Shown here piece after piece: positions 1 to 6,162 of a stretch of DNA of 15,663 nt (its first letter is position 1; each line of letters begins with the position of its first letter). Position numbers and translations under genes: made by a program. Source of the DNA: Methanoregulaceae archaeon (lineage in GTDB: Archaea; Halobacteriota; Methanomicrobia; Methanomicrobiales; Methanospirillaceae). The notes under the pieces were generated by a model. It was not told the DNA's origin. It saw only the letters and a program-made list of their open reading frames with translations, and made no database searches. The stretch lies in the NCBI GenBank assembly GCA_025453715.1, contig JALOPT010000018.1:1-15663 (forward strand), in the 5' to 3' direction.

Positions 1-2
1 CG

Positions 3-242
3 TTGCTGCGCCTGTTGTTCGCGGATACCGGCCGCAGTTATTTTGTACGCCAGATAGCCCGGCTGGCAAGCGCCGATTCGACTAACGTCAGCCGCGATCT
101 GGTCCGAATGGAAGACGCCGGTCTCCTGGTATCCACCCGTGTCGGCAAGTATAAAATTAGCAGAAGGCGGCATGACCGTAAAACCAAGGTCGCGCAGAGC
201 AGATACAAGAAAATTGCGTTCGATACTGATCTTTCTTCTTGA
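3..242 (+). CDS. Partial winged-helix DNA-binding protein, C-terminus replaced at a junction
   Basis: The first ~50 residues read like the winged-helix domain of small archaeal and bacterial regulators (MarR/ArsR-like, often found near nucleotidyltransferases). The pattern RSYFVRQIARLAS, then STNVSRDLVRMEDAGLL, then STRVGKYK fits helix, recognition helix and wing. The gene probably starts before the window. After about base 155 the frame continues for ~29 basic residues that resemble no such domain and are simply the antisense of the CobD-like gene, so the true C-terminus is missing. Codon use in bases 1-140 (CTG, CGC, GCG, GGC) is more GC-rich than in the rest of the window. That fits DNA from a different genome, by assembly chimera or transfer. 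The family assignment is by eye. Confidence 0.5.
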   Translation: MLRLLFADTGRSYFVRQIARLASADSTNVSRDLVRMEDAGLLVSTRVGKYKISRRRHDRKTKVAQSRYKKIAFDTDLSS

Positions 243-977
243 TTCTTCAAGTTCATGATACTTGCTGAAGGCCTGGAGTGCAAAATGTTCTGCGAAGGCA
301 TTAACACTCCATGGCGGGCGCAATACTTCCAGAGCGCATACAAGGTCCGGGTCGCCGAACGCGTAACCGAACCGGAGACCGGGTACTGAAAAACATTTGG
401 TTAATGAACGAAGGATACACAGGTTAGAGTCCCTTGTAGCGATAAGACTCTCCCGGGGATTTGCAAGCTCGATAAAAGCTTCGTCAAGGAACATGCAGGT
501 GCCCTGGTCTGCATATGATTTGAGAAGCATGGAAACATCATTCTTACTGAAAAGATACCCGGTAGGGTTATTTGGATTACACAGAAATGCAGCGCGGGGG
601 ATTTCCCCCTCTTTCACCAGGTGTCCGCCGGCAAGCTCCACGGACATAAGGTATTCCCCAAACGTCGGAGCGTCTATCCTGGCAGCACCGTTGTTACGGA
701 ACATCGCCTGGCTAAATGAACGGATTAATTCTATTGACCCGTTTCCTACAGCAATTTCCTCGACATCCCGGTGGAAAAGGCGGCCGATTACTTCCTTTAG
801 CTGAAGGTAGTCATCATCCGGGTAATGGTCCAGAAGTGAGGGAGGGAATTCCCAGTCCATTACCGGGGGGAATGGATTAAGGCTTGCACTGAAATCAAGG
901 GCATTCTGGCCTGTCTTCTCGAGGTGCCGTTTTATCGTACCTCCATGCCTCACTTTTACCGGAAGTCCAGATTCCAC
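138..977 (-). CDS. cobD: CobD-like PLP enzyme (threonine-phosphate decarboxylase / histidinol-phosphate aminotransferase fold), 3' end missing
   Basis: The minus strand encodes about 280 residues of a class I/II PLP-dependent enzyme with CobD features. There is an N-terminal HGG motif (residues 11-13), then DFSASLNP (28-35), a YPDDDY segment (52-57), GNGSIELI (79-86), NPNNPTG (134-140), DEAF (165-168), and SLTKCFSVPGLRFGY (191-205) with the likely Schiff-base lysine at 194. CobD decarboxylates L-threonine phosphate to aminopropanol phosphate for the nucleotide loop of cobalamin, a cofactor methanogens use heavily. HisC is the main alternative. The start is a GTG at 977 with AGAGG about 8 nt upstream; no ATG lies between it and the upstream in-frame stop. 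Recognisable sequence ends at ANFILADTG (to ~138). The frame then stays open to base 1 with unrelated residues, so roughly the last 60 residues of the family are absent. It is divergent from the cdrS-ftsZ2 module. Confidence 0.72.
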
Positions 978-1066
978 AATTTCGTCCTCTTTTATGAGAT
1001 TATGTAGAATATCGGGGCTTAAATTCGTTGCGAGTCTGCTTTATTCAAATGTACACCAGGTGATCT

Positions 1067-1081
1067 AAAAAGATTTATATA
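1067..1081 (+). promoter_or_regulatory. Archaeal promoter (BRE + TATA) for cdrS-ftsZ2
   Basis: An A-rich BRE-like stretch (1067-1073) is followed directly by TTTATATA at 1074-1081. Transcription would begin near 1103-1107, leaving a leader of about 80 nt that contains all of the repeat cluster at 1113-1173. Confidence 0.6.
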
Positions 1082-1112
1082 GATAAACGTAATATTCTGG
1101 TTTATCTGGTTA

Positions 1113-1173
1113 GTCAGACATAAAGGATCTATCCGTCTGCTAATTGTCTGACATATGTCAGCCAATTGTCAGA
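1113..1173. promoter_or_regulatory. Cluster of GTCAGA-type inverted repeats, putative operator of CdrS
   Basis: The core is a perfect 14-bp palindrome, CTGACATATGTCAG, at 1148-1161. It extends to a 26-bp palindrome (1142-1167) broken only at the 1147/1162 pair. The same half-site recurs around it: GTCAGA at 1113-1118, a degenerate inverted copy GTCTGC at 1135-1140, TCTGAC at 1147-1152, GTCAGC at 1157-1162 and GTCAGA at 1168-1173. The cluster lies between the predicted transcription start and the start codon of a ribbon-helix-helix gene. Such dimeric proteins typically bind tandem short inverted repeats, so autoregulation by blocking early transcription is a natural inference. Binding itself is not shown by the sequence. 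Confidence 0.6.
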
Positions 1174-1186
1174 AATGGTGAAAGTC

Positions 1187-1366
1187 ATGATGAAACGAAT
1201 CACACTCCGGTTACCCGAACAACAAATTGAATTGCTCGAGCAGATGGTAGATGCCGGGGAGTTTCCGACAGTTTCAGAAGCTGTCAGAGATGCGGTTCGT
1301 CAGCTCATCGAACGGCGAGCAGGCCGTATAATCAGAGACAGCGACCAGGTTTCATTCAAGGTTTAG
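1187..1366 (+). CDS. cdrS: Ribbon-helix-helix regulator of cell division, CdrS family
   Basis: This is a 59-residue protein, nearly all of it one ribbon-helix-helix fold. A beta strand KRITLRLP (3-10) is followed by helix A (QQIELLEQMVDAGEF), the turn PTVSEAVR and helix B ending in LIERRAG. The compact size and the gene directly downstream (ftsZ2) match CdrS, which in haloarchaea controls ftsZ2; the cdrS-ftsZ2 pairing is reported as widely conserved in archaea. I chose the ATG at 1187 because GGTGA (1177-1181) sits 5 nt upstream. An in-frame ATG at 1175 and a TTG at 1166 are alternatives, but they would put coding sequence inside the palindromic repeats. The last codons and stop overlap the GGAGGG ribosome-binding site of ftsZ2, so the two are surely co-transcribed. 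The repeats upstream suggest autoregulation. Confidence 0.82.
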   Translation: MMKRITLRLPEQQIELLEQMVDAGEFPTVSEAVRDAVRQLIERRAGRIIRDSDQVSFKV

Positions 1367-1380
1367 GAGGGTAAATTAGA

Positions 1381-2535
1381 ATGCAGACTATTATCAACGA
1401 GGCATTGAAAAATGCAGAAATTGAAAAGGAGATGAAAAACGGGGGTGCTATGGACGATGATTTTGTCGGGCAGCCACGTATAGTCATCATCGGATGCGGT
1501 GGCGCAGGTAACAACACCGTCAACCGGATGCACCACATGGGGGTAAATGGCGCTGAAACTATCGCAATCAACACCGATAAACAGCACCTTGACATGATCC
1601 AGGCGGACAAAAGGGTCCTGATTGGTAAATCACTTACACGTGGACTTGGAGCAGGTGGCTACCCGGATGTAGGGAAACGGGCAGCAGAGATGGCAAGGCC
1701 AACACTCGAAGCACTCCTTGAATCAGCGGATCTTGTTTTCATTACAGCAGGTATGGGTGGCGGTACAGGTACAGGATCTGCACCGGTAGTAGCCCAGATT
1801 GCCAAAGAACAGGGTGCCATCGTTGTAGGTATGGTAAGTTACCCGTTCCAGGTGGAAAAAGCCCGTCTTATACGTGCGGAAGAAGGACTTGAAGCATTAT
1901 CTGCTGCATCAGACTCAGTAATTGTCCTTGATAACAACCGCCTCAAAAACTTCGTTCCGAACCTGCCTCTCGGACAGGCATTCTCGGTAATGGACCAGTT
2001 AATCGGAGAAACAGTAAAAGGTATCAGCGAAACTATCACGGAACCGTCGTTGATCAACATCGATTATGCTGATGTGCGCGCAATTATGAGCAAAGGTGGT
2101 GTTGCCGTGATGCTTGTCGGTGAAAGCAAGCAGCAGAACAAATCGGAGAGTGTTGTCAGGGAATGCCTGTCAAACCCGATGCTTGACATAGACTACCGTG
2201 GCGCAACAGGGAGCCTGATCCACATAACTGGAGGAAGCGACCTCACACTCCAGGATGCAGAGGAGATTGCCACCTCACTCACGTACGAACTCGACCCCCA
2301 TGCAGATGTTATCTGGGGCGCACGAGTACGGAACGATATGGAAGGTAAGGTACGTGTCCTCGCAATCATGACCGGTGTCGAAAAAGGGGCACTCCTTGGA
2401 AACCGCCAGACCTACAAATCGATGATCGAGGAGATGGACCAGAAAAAAGCAAATCCCAAGATGGTAGAACTGCCAAAAAACAGAAAGTCCCGCGATATGA
2501 CAAGCGGCGGAAGTCTTCTGGAATGGGTCGGGTAA
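1381..2535 (+). CDS. ftsZ2: Cell-division tubulin homologue FtsZ2
   Basis: This 384-residue FtsZ is a GTPase that polymerises into the mid-cell division ring. The sequence shows GCGGAGNN (38-45), the tubulin signature GMGGGTGTGSAP (124-135), and the T7 synergy loop NIDYADV (226-232) whose aspartates complete GTP hydrolysis in the next subunit. The GTPase and C-terminal tubulin-like domains are intact. The N-terminal extension (MQTIINEALKNAE) and phrases such as NNTVNRMHHMGV and DYRGATGSLIHITGG are typical of the archaeal FtsZ2 subfamily rather than FtsZ1. A polar linker (~345-376) leads to a short hydrophobic C-terminal tail, SLLEWVG (378-384), the likely docking peptide for a membrane anchor such as SepF. 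The start follows GGAGGG (1366-1371) at a 9-nt spacing. It lies 14 nt after cdrS. A 12-bp palindrome, CACAATATTGTG (2537-2548), sits just after the stop, followed by T-rich sequence to ~2612. Confidence 0.95.
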   Translation: MQTIINEALKNAEIEKEMKNGGAMDDDFVGQPRIVIIGCGGAGNNTVNRMHHMGVNGAETIAINTDKQHLDMIQADKRVLIGKSLTRGLGAGGYPDVGKRAAEMARPTLEALLESADLVFITAGMGGGTGTGSAPVVAQIAKEQGAIVVGMVSYPFQVEKARLIRAEEGLEALSAASDSVIVLDNNRLKNFVPNLPLGQAFSVMDQLIGETVKGISETITEPSLINIDYADVRAIMSKGGVAVMLVGESKQQNKSESVVRECLSNPMLDIDYRGATGSLIHITGGSDLTLQDAEEIATSLTYELDPHADVIWGARVRNDMEGKVRVLAIMTGVEKGALLGNRQTYKSMIEEMDQKKANPKMVELPKNRKSRDMTSGGSLLEWVG

Positions 2536-3162
2536 CCACAATATTGTGTTACACCTCACCTCTTCCACTTTTGTGAAATTTTGTTTAATCCCTGTCTTTT
2601 TCTGTAATTTTTAAGTGATAGATCCAGTTTTTCATGAACATGACTAATTTCCACTGCGGACGACGAGTCACTAAGCAGGCACAATTCAATTAAAATACTG
2701 TTGGATTTTACACAGGCACCCTCCTTTTTTCAAATCGGGTATCATTCCGGGTGAAAAATTCGACCCTGTGCAGGGCATAATCTTCGGAGTACTGGGTTTC
2801 GGCGAAACGCTTAATAATTCCGATGACTTTTAACTAATAGAAAGTCTTTCAGATAATCCCTCATCTGGAATACTGTGTGTCTGGCCCGGAGTCACCCTGT
2901 AAGGTGACCCTGACGGTCAAAGGTATCGGGAGTTGAACATCGTGAACAGACAGATGAACAAGGGCAACGCAGGTTGCGCTCAAAAATTACCGTTTCTCCG
3001 GATTGTTCCAAGGGTAGTACCTGTTACTTTTCTTCCGGCAAACGACGTGATAGTTAGCTGTGATTGTCCTTCCCTCCCTCATCCTGCCACACCGTTATCA
3101 CAAGACCAAATTTTTCCTGTCCGAGGGTATTACCGGAATCGATAATCGAGGATGAGCAGAGC
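2536..3162. other. 627-nt gap: ftsZ2 terminator region and a possible long structured leader
   Basis: No convincing protein gene is visible here. Bases 2566-2612 are T-rich (archaeal-type termination of ftsZ2). Further along there is a CCCTG-TG-CAGGG inverted repeat (2764-2775), a candidate promoter (2803-2817), a CAGAT/ATCTG stem near 2850-2872, a GTCACC/GGTGAC hairpin near 2892-2909, and a GCAAC/GTTGC hairpin near 2962-2980. A GTGATA near 3047 could pair with a TATCAC near 3095. If the promoter is used, the coiled-coil gene would carry a leader of about 320 nt, or a small RNA lies in front of it. No known riboswitch or RNA family was recognised. Confidence 0.4.
2803..2817 (+). promoter_or_regulatory. 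Candidate archaeal promoter (BRE CGAAACG + TATA CTTAATAA)
   Basis: CGAAACG (2803-2809) is a good BRE match directly before CTTAATAA (2810-2817). Transcription would start near 2840 and read through the hairpins toward the coiled-coil gene. No closer promoter for that gene was obvious. Confidence 0.45.
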
Positions 3163-4023
3163 ATGTTGAACGAATTAATTGAGAAGAGAAAAAAGATTCT
3201 CGCCGAGTCTGAACAGCATAAAAACAGAAGGAATGAGCTGAACGCAGCTGCAAGCAAGTATGCAAAAGAGCGGAACTCCTTAAACAATAAAACACGGGAG
3301 TATGTCGAAGAGGCGCAGACCAACAAGGACCTCCGGGACAAATTCAACAATGATGTCCAGTCGTTAAAAGACCGCAGGAATGACCTGAATGAGAAGGCCA
3401 ACGAATTTTTTGATGAAATTGAGTCCTTCAAAAAGGAGCACGGCGGTGTAAAAAACCGGGGCATCAAGGAGCTTCAGAAGCAGATAGAGCACCTTGAATT
3501 CCGTCAGCAGACCGAAGTCATCAGCACCGATAAAGAACGCGAGCTTATCGACAAGATCAAGCAGATGAAATCCTCTGTCCGCGAACAGGAGGCTGAATTA
3601 GAGCAGAACAAGGAGATCAAGACAAAGATCACCTCTGCTCGGGAATACCGGAAAGAGGCATCGGATATTCATGCAAAAGTCACCGAGATGGCGGAACTTG
3701 CACAGAAACATCACGACCTGATGGTGGAATTCTACCGGAAAGCTGACAAATCGCGTGAAGAGGCCGATGCACAACACAGGCTCTTTGTCGAGGCACAGGA
3801 AGCCGCTGATGCAGAACATAAATTCTTTATTGCATGCCAGAAAGAACTCCGTGACTACGATAAGGTCATTTCCGGGCTCCGCAAGAAGACAAAGAAAGTC
3901 AAGGTTACCAAGGAGCAGAAAGCCGTCAGGAAAGAGGCTGAGCATATCTTCAAGATGTTCCGTTCTGGTGAGAAACTCACAACGGATGATCTCCTGCTTC
4001 TCCAGCGTTCAAAAATGCTATAA
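3163..4023 (+). CDS. Archaeal coiled-coil protein (COG1340 type), function unknown
   Basis: This is a 286-residue, highly charged protein predicted to be almost entirely alpha-helical coiled coil (residues ~1-240), with no signal peptide or membrane segment. Heptad-like runs are clear, and a block around RRNELN (22-27) recurs as RRNDLN (71-76) exactly 49 residues, or seven heptads, later. The C-terminal ~45 residues form a separate basic segment (KKTKKVKVTKEQK) ending in GEKLTTDDLLLLQRSKML, a tail I associate with archaeal COG1340 proteins, whose role is not established. The open frame extends upstream to 3064, but those residues are not coiled coil. The ATG at 3163, behind GAGGATGAG, fits the family's MLNELIEKRKK start. 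It follows ftsZ2 and precedes a DUF373 gene. A structural or SMC-like scaffolding role is only a guess. Confidence 0.8.
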   Translation: MLNELIEKRKKILAESEQHKNRRNELNAAASKYAKERNSLNNKTREYVEEAQTNKDLRDKFNNDVQSLKDRRNDLNEKANEFFDEIESFKKEHGGVKNRGIKELQKQIEHLEFRQQTEVISTDKERELIDKIKQMKSSVREQEAELEQNKEIKTKITSAREYRKEASDIHAKVTEMAELAQKHHDLMVEFYRKADKSREEADAQHRLFVEAQEAADAEHKFFIACQKELRDYDKVISGLRKKTKKVKVTKEQKAVRKEAEHIFKMFRSGEKLTTDDLLLLQRSKML

Positions 4024-4038
4024 ATGTAAAATATCCCC

Positions 4039-4047
4039 TCTTTTTTT
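4039..4047 (+). terminator. Oligo-T terminator after the coiled-coil gene
   Basis: A pyrimidine run with seven consecutive T (4041-4047) lies 16 nt after the stop codon and before the next gene's TATA box. It is typical of archaeal T-tract termination. Confidence 0.5.
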
Positions 4048-4061
4048 CCCTGCACGGGCAA

Positions 4062-4071
4062 TTATTTAATA
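4062..4071 (+). promoter_or_regulatory. TATA box for the DUF373 gene, leaderless arrangement
   Basis: TTATTTAATA is centred about 30 nt before the ATG at 4097, and no Shine-Dalgarno lies between. The mRNA should start at or within a few bases of the start codon. Confidence 0.55.
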
Positions 4072-4096
4072 GATTCGTGGTCTACTTCTATACTGA

Positions 4097-5233
4097 ATGG
4101 CACAGGGGCGAACACTGGTCCTCTCCGTGGACCGTGACGATGATATCGGCTACAAGGCAGGGATAGTTAGTCCGGTAATCGGTCGTGAAGAATGCCTCAA
4201 TGCTGCAGTAACACTTGGTCTCGCCGATCCTGAAGATTCCGATGTGAATGCGATTTTCCAGGCCGTAAAAACCTACGACGAACTAAAAACCGCGGGGGAA
4301 GACGTCGAGGTTGCACTTATTTCCGGCAACCATATGCACATGATTGAGGGGGACCGCCGGATCGCGGAACACCTGGGAATGGTCGTTCAGCAGACCGGAG
4401 TGACCAGTTGCATAATGGTGGCAGATGGTGCCGAAGACGAATTTATTATCCCTATAATCCAGTCAAAGTTGCCAGTTGCAAGTATTCGCCGGGTTGTGGT
4501 ATCGCAGATCCCAAATCTTGAGGGGACCTATTATATCATTAAAAAACTTTTAAACGACCCAAAAATTGCAAGAATTTTCCTTGTCCCACTCGGGCTTGCA
4601 ATGCTCCTGTACGCCGGAGCCAACCTCCTCGGGTACCCGCAGATTGCTACAATTATCGTGGTAGGAGTTATTGGCGTTTATCTCCTGTACCGCGGGTTCG
4701 GCATTGACGATTCATTCAGGGGATTCGTGAATGCCCTCCAGACTTCCTTAAAACGGGCCAGGTTTTCGTTTGTCACTTATATCGTAGGAATACTGCTCGT
4801 GGTGGTAGGAATAGTACTGGGGCTGATGAGTATACTTGAACATTATTCAACTGATGGGTCATTCGGAATACTTCTTTACCTGGTAACCTTCATTTATGGA
4901 TCGGTACTCTGGATTACACTCGGTGGCGTCGTATCCTCAATAGGAATTATCATCGATAATTTCTTTTACGAACGGGAAGGTCTTGCAAAAGTGATTGTAT
5001 TTCCTTTCTTCATCAGTGCAATCGGCCTGATTGCTTATGGTGCCAGCATCTACGTCATGTCAGTCTCAACAGTAGCCGACTTTCCCTACACTTCCGATAC
5101 AGCACTCCAGTACATTTTTTATGGTGTCATTGGAGGATTTGCCTGTATATTTGCCGGTGTCGGCATCCAGCGTTACATTAACCGCTGGATTACGGACCAG
5201 CAGCCCGGTGAGGAGCTAATCGAAGTAATTTAG
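4097..5233 (+). CDS. DUF373 family archaeal membrane protein
   Basis: This 378-residue protein has a soluble N-terminal domain followed by about six or seven hydrophobic segments. The N-terminal domain (1-155) alternates short beta and alpha elements, with acidic motifs LSVDRDDDIG (9-18), SGNH (76-79) and DGAEDE (110-115) that could bind a metal or nucleotide. The membrane segments lie at about 158-178, 183-200, 224-247, 256-286 (possibly two), 298-320 and 337-356, and the polar tail ends IEVI. This two-part layout is the DUF373 (COG2237) signature, an almost exclusively archaeal family without an assigned biochemical role. The start is set by the leaderless promoter 30 nt upstream. It is probably its own transcript, though near the coiled-coil gene and ftsZ2. 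Confidence 0.85.
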   Translation: MAQGRTLVLSVDRDDDIGYKAGIVSPVIGREECLNAAVTLGLADPEDSDVNAIFQAVKTYDELKTAGEDVEVALISGNHMHMIEGDRRIAEHLGMVVQQTGVTSCIMVADGAEDEFIIPIIQSKLPVASIRRVVVSQIPNLEGTYYIIKKLLNDPKIARIFLVPLGLAMLLYAGANLLGYPQIATIIVVGVIGVYLLYRGFGIDDSFRGFVNALQTSLKRARFSFVTYIVGILLVVVGIVLGLMSILEHYSTDGSFGILLYLVTFIYGSVLWITLGGVVSSIGIIIDNFFYEREGLAKVIVFPFFISAIGLIAYGASIYVMSVSTVADFPYTSDTALQYIFYGVIGGFACIFAGVGIQRYINRWITDQQPGEELIEVI

Positions 5234-5337
5234 GGTTTAAAAGTCCCACATACCTGGATTTTCTTATTTTTTCTGTTTGCAAGAGAATTGTCCCCCGCAG
5301 TTTTTTTATCCTGATATATTCGCAAATTCCTGACGAA

Positions 5338-5538
5338 GTGAAATACTATCCTTGTGAAAAACAATACATTCACGATTCAATGAAAGCTGCTTTAGATAGT
5401 GTCGAATATCTGGCTGTTTCAGGTGGATTCCCTGACCACAGGCATAGCAGCCGGGAGTCAAAGAGTAAGATGGATTCAGGTACTTCAGGTGCCATCTTTA
5501 TTCAGAGAAAAGAGCCTCGTTCAACGTCCTATATCTGA
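5338..5538 (+). CDS. Doubtful small hypothetical protein
   Basis: A 66-codon frame beginning with GTG and ending in TGA would encode a polar, Ser- and Lys-rich protein with one cysteine and an HRH patch. I recognise no family. In its favour, TATATT (5315-5320) lies about 20 nt upstream of the GTG, roughly right for a leaderless transcript, and the 344-nt gap (5234-5577) would otherwise be empty. Against it, there is no Shine-Dalgarno, the second half is low in hydrophobic residues, and an in-frame ATG at 5380 would be an equally good start. The rest of the gap is T-rich sequence after the DUF373 gene (5258-5310) and two small inverted repeats near 5531-5566. Confidence 0.25.
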   Translation: MKYYPCEKQYIHDSMKAALDSVEYLAVSGGFPDHRHSSRESKSKMDSGTSGAIFIQRKEPRSTSYI

Positions 5539-5553
5539 GTGATATAACTGTCA

Positions 5554-5566
5554 ACCATCAGATGGT
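5554..5566. terminator. Short inverted repeat between convergent genes
   Basis: ACCATC-A-GATGGT is a nearly perfect dyad between the 3' ends of the small plus-strand ORF and the minus-strand secreted-protein gene. It could end transcription from either side. It lacks a strong T-tract, so the call is weak. Confidence 0.2.
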
Positions 5567-5577
5567 ATCCAATTTAT

Positions 5578-6024
5578 TTAACGGTCAAAAAAACCCATAC
5601 CATCCGAGAACTTTTTGGTATTACGGTATTCACGGGTCACTTGTGGTGAAACGACTTTGAGATTAGGGATTAAAACATTAAATTCATGTTCCGGGAACCA
5701 GTAAATCCCCTTGCCATAATCATAGGAAATATCATTGACCTGGATCTCAGCACTATTCATTTCCACACTTTTCACAATGGCATCTTCATAATTTAAAACT
5801 TTCAGCAACTTATTTTTCAGGTCCTGCTTACCAAGGAGATACACTATGAGCTGGGTACCGGTATCGATAGAATAATTAACCTTGATATTAGCCTGGTCTT
5901 TATCGAGATTGATTGTCATATCATTAATCGTGATATAACTATAACGCTCATCATTTGCTGCCAGGACAGGCATCGCCATACTGATAACAATCATACAGAG
6001 TAAGGCGATTGCGCTTGCTTTCAT
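5578..6024 (-). CDS. Small secreted protein of unknown function
   Basis: This 148-residue protein has a clear signal peptide. A lysine at position 2 is followed by a hydrophobic core (AIALLCMIVISMAMPV) and a likely cleavage site after Ala22 or Ala23. The mature ~125 residues alternate polar and hydrophobic positions in a way that suggests beta strands (YSYITINDMTINLD, AEIQVNDISYDY), with a mid-protein amphipathic helix (KQDLKNKLLKVLNYEDAIV) and a basic, aromatic C-terminus (…MGFFDR). No transmembrane anchor, lipobox or cell-wall sorting motif is evident after the signal. The start is supported by a TATA box 29 nt upstream, giving a leaderless message. I do not recognise the family; a cell-surface or extracellular role follows only from the signal peptide. 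Confidence 0.75.
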   Translation of the reverse strand: MKASAIALLCMIVISMAMPVLAANDERYSYITINDMTINLDKDQANIKVNYSIDTGTQLIVYLLGKQDLKNKLLKVLNYEDAIVKSVEMNSAEIQVNDISYDYGKGIYWFPEHEFNVLIPNLKVVSPQVTREYRNTKKFSDGMGFFDR

Positions 6025-6048
6025 TCATTCATATATTTCGGCGCACAT

Positions 6049-6057
6049 CTTATATCC
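6049..6057 (-). promoter_or_regulatory. TATA box for the secreted-protein gene, leaderless
   Basis: On the minus strand GGATATAAG follows an A-rich BRE-like CAGAAA and is centred about 29 nt from the ATG at 6024. Confidence 0.55.
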
Positions 6058-6132
6058 TTTCTGGTGATTACATGTATAAAACCATAAATCACGCCCCAAT
6101 TACAATAATACTGGTAAAAATTAGATTTAAAT

Positions 6133-6140
6133 AAAAAAAA
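6133..6140 (-). terminator. Oligo-T terminator downstream of albA
   Basis: Read on the minus strand, eight T in a row follow GGGCA, 22 nt after the albA stop, in an AT-rich gap. This probably ends the long minus-strand gene run. Confidence 0.5.
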
Positions 6141-6162
6141 TGCCCATAAACGATAAAAATAG

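Noticed and set aside
397..804. Plus-strand 135-codon frame opposite the cobD-like gene.
   Set aside because: It is the antisense shadow of a well-supported PLP enzyme with conserved motifs on the minus strand.
2695..2840. Minus-strand open frame reading like a ~40-aa protein tail (…KRFAETQYSEDYALHRVEFFTR…).
   Set aside because: There is no ATG, GTG or TTG start after the upstream stop, no ribosome-binding site and no family match, and it overlaps the plus-strand candidate promoter. At most it is a decayed remnant.
2881..2960. A stretch with a tRNA-like or riboswitch-like look (GTCACC hairpin followed by a GGAGTTGAAC segment).
   Set aside because: It does not give a cloverleaf: there is no matching acceptor stem, anticodon arm or GGTTCRA T-loop, and no known riboswitch consensus fits.
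2933..3145. Plus-strand 70-codon frame starting with TTG in the gap before the coiled-coil gene.
   Set aside because: The sequence is low in helix- or strand-forming pattern, starts at TTG without a clear Shine-Dalgarno, overlaps the hairpins and runs into the next gene's leader.
3064..3162. Upstream in-frame extension of the coiled-coil protein (33 residues, Pro/Ser/Cys-rich).
   Set aside because: Its composition is unlike the rest of the protein, and the ATG at 3163 matches the expected N-terminus and has a plausible ribosome-binding site.
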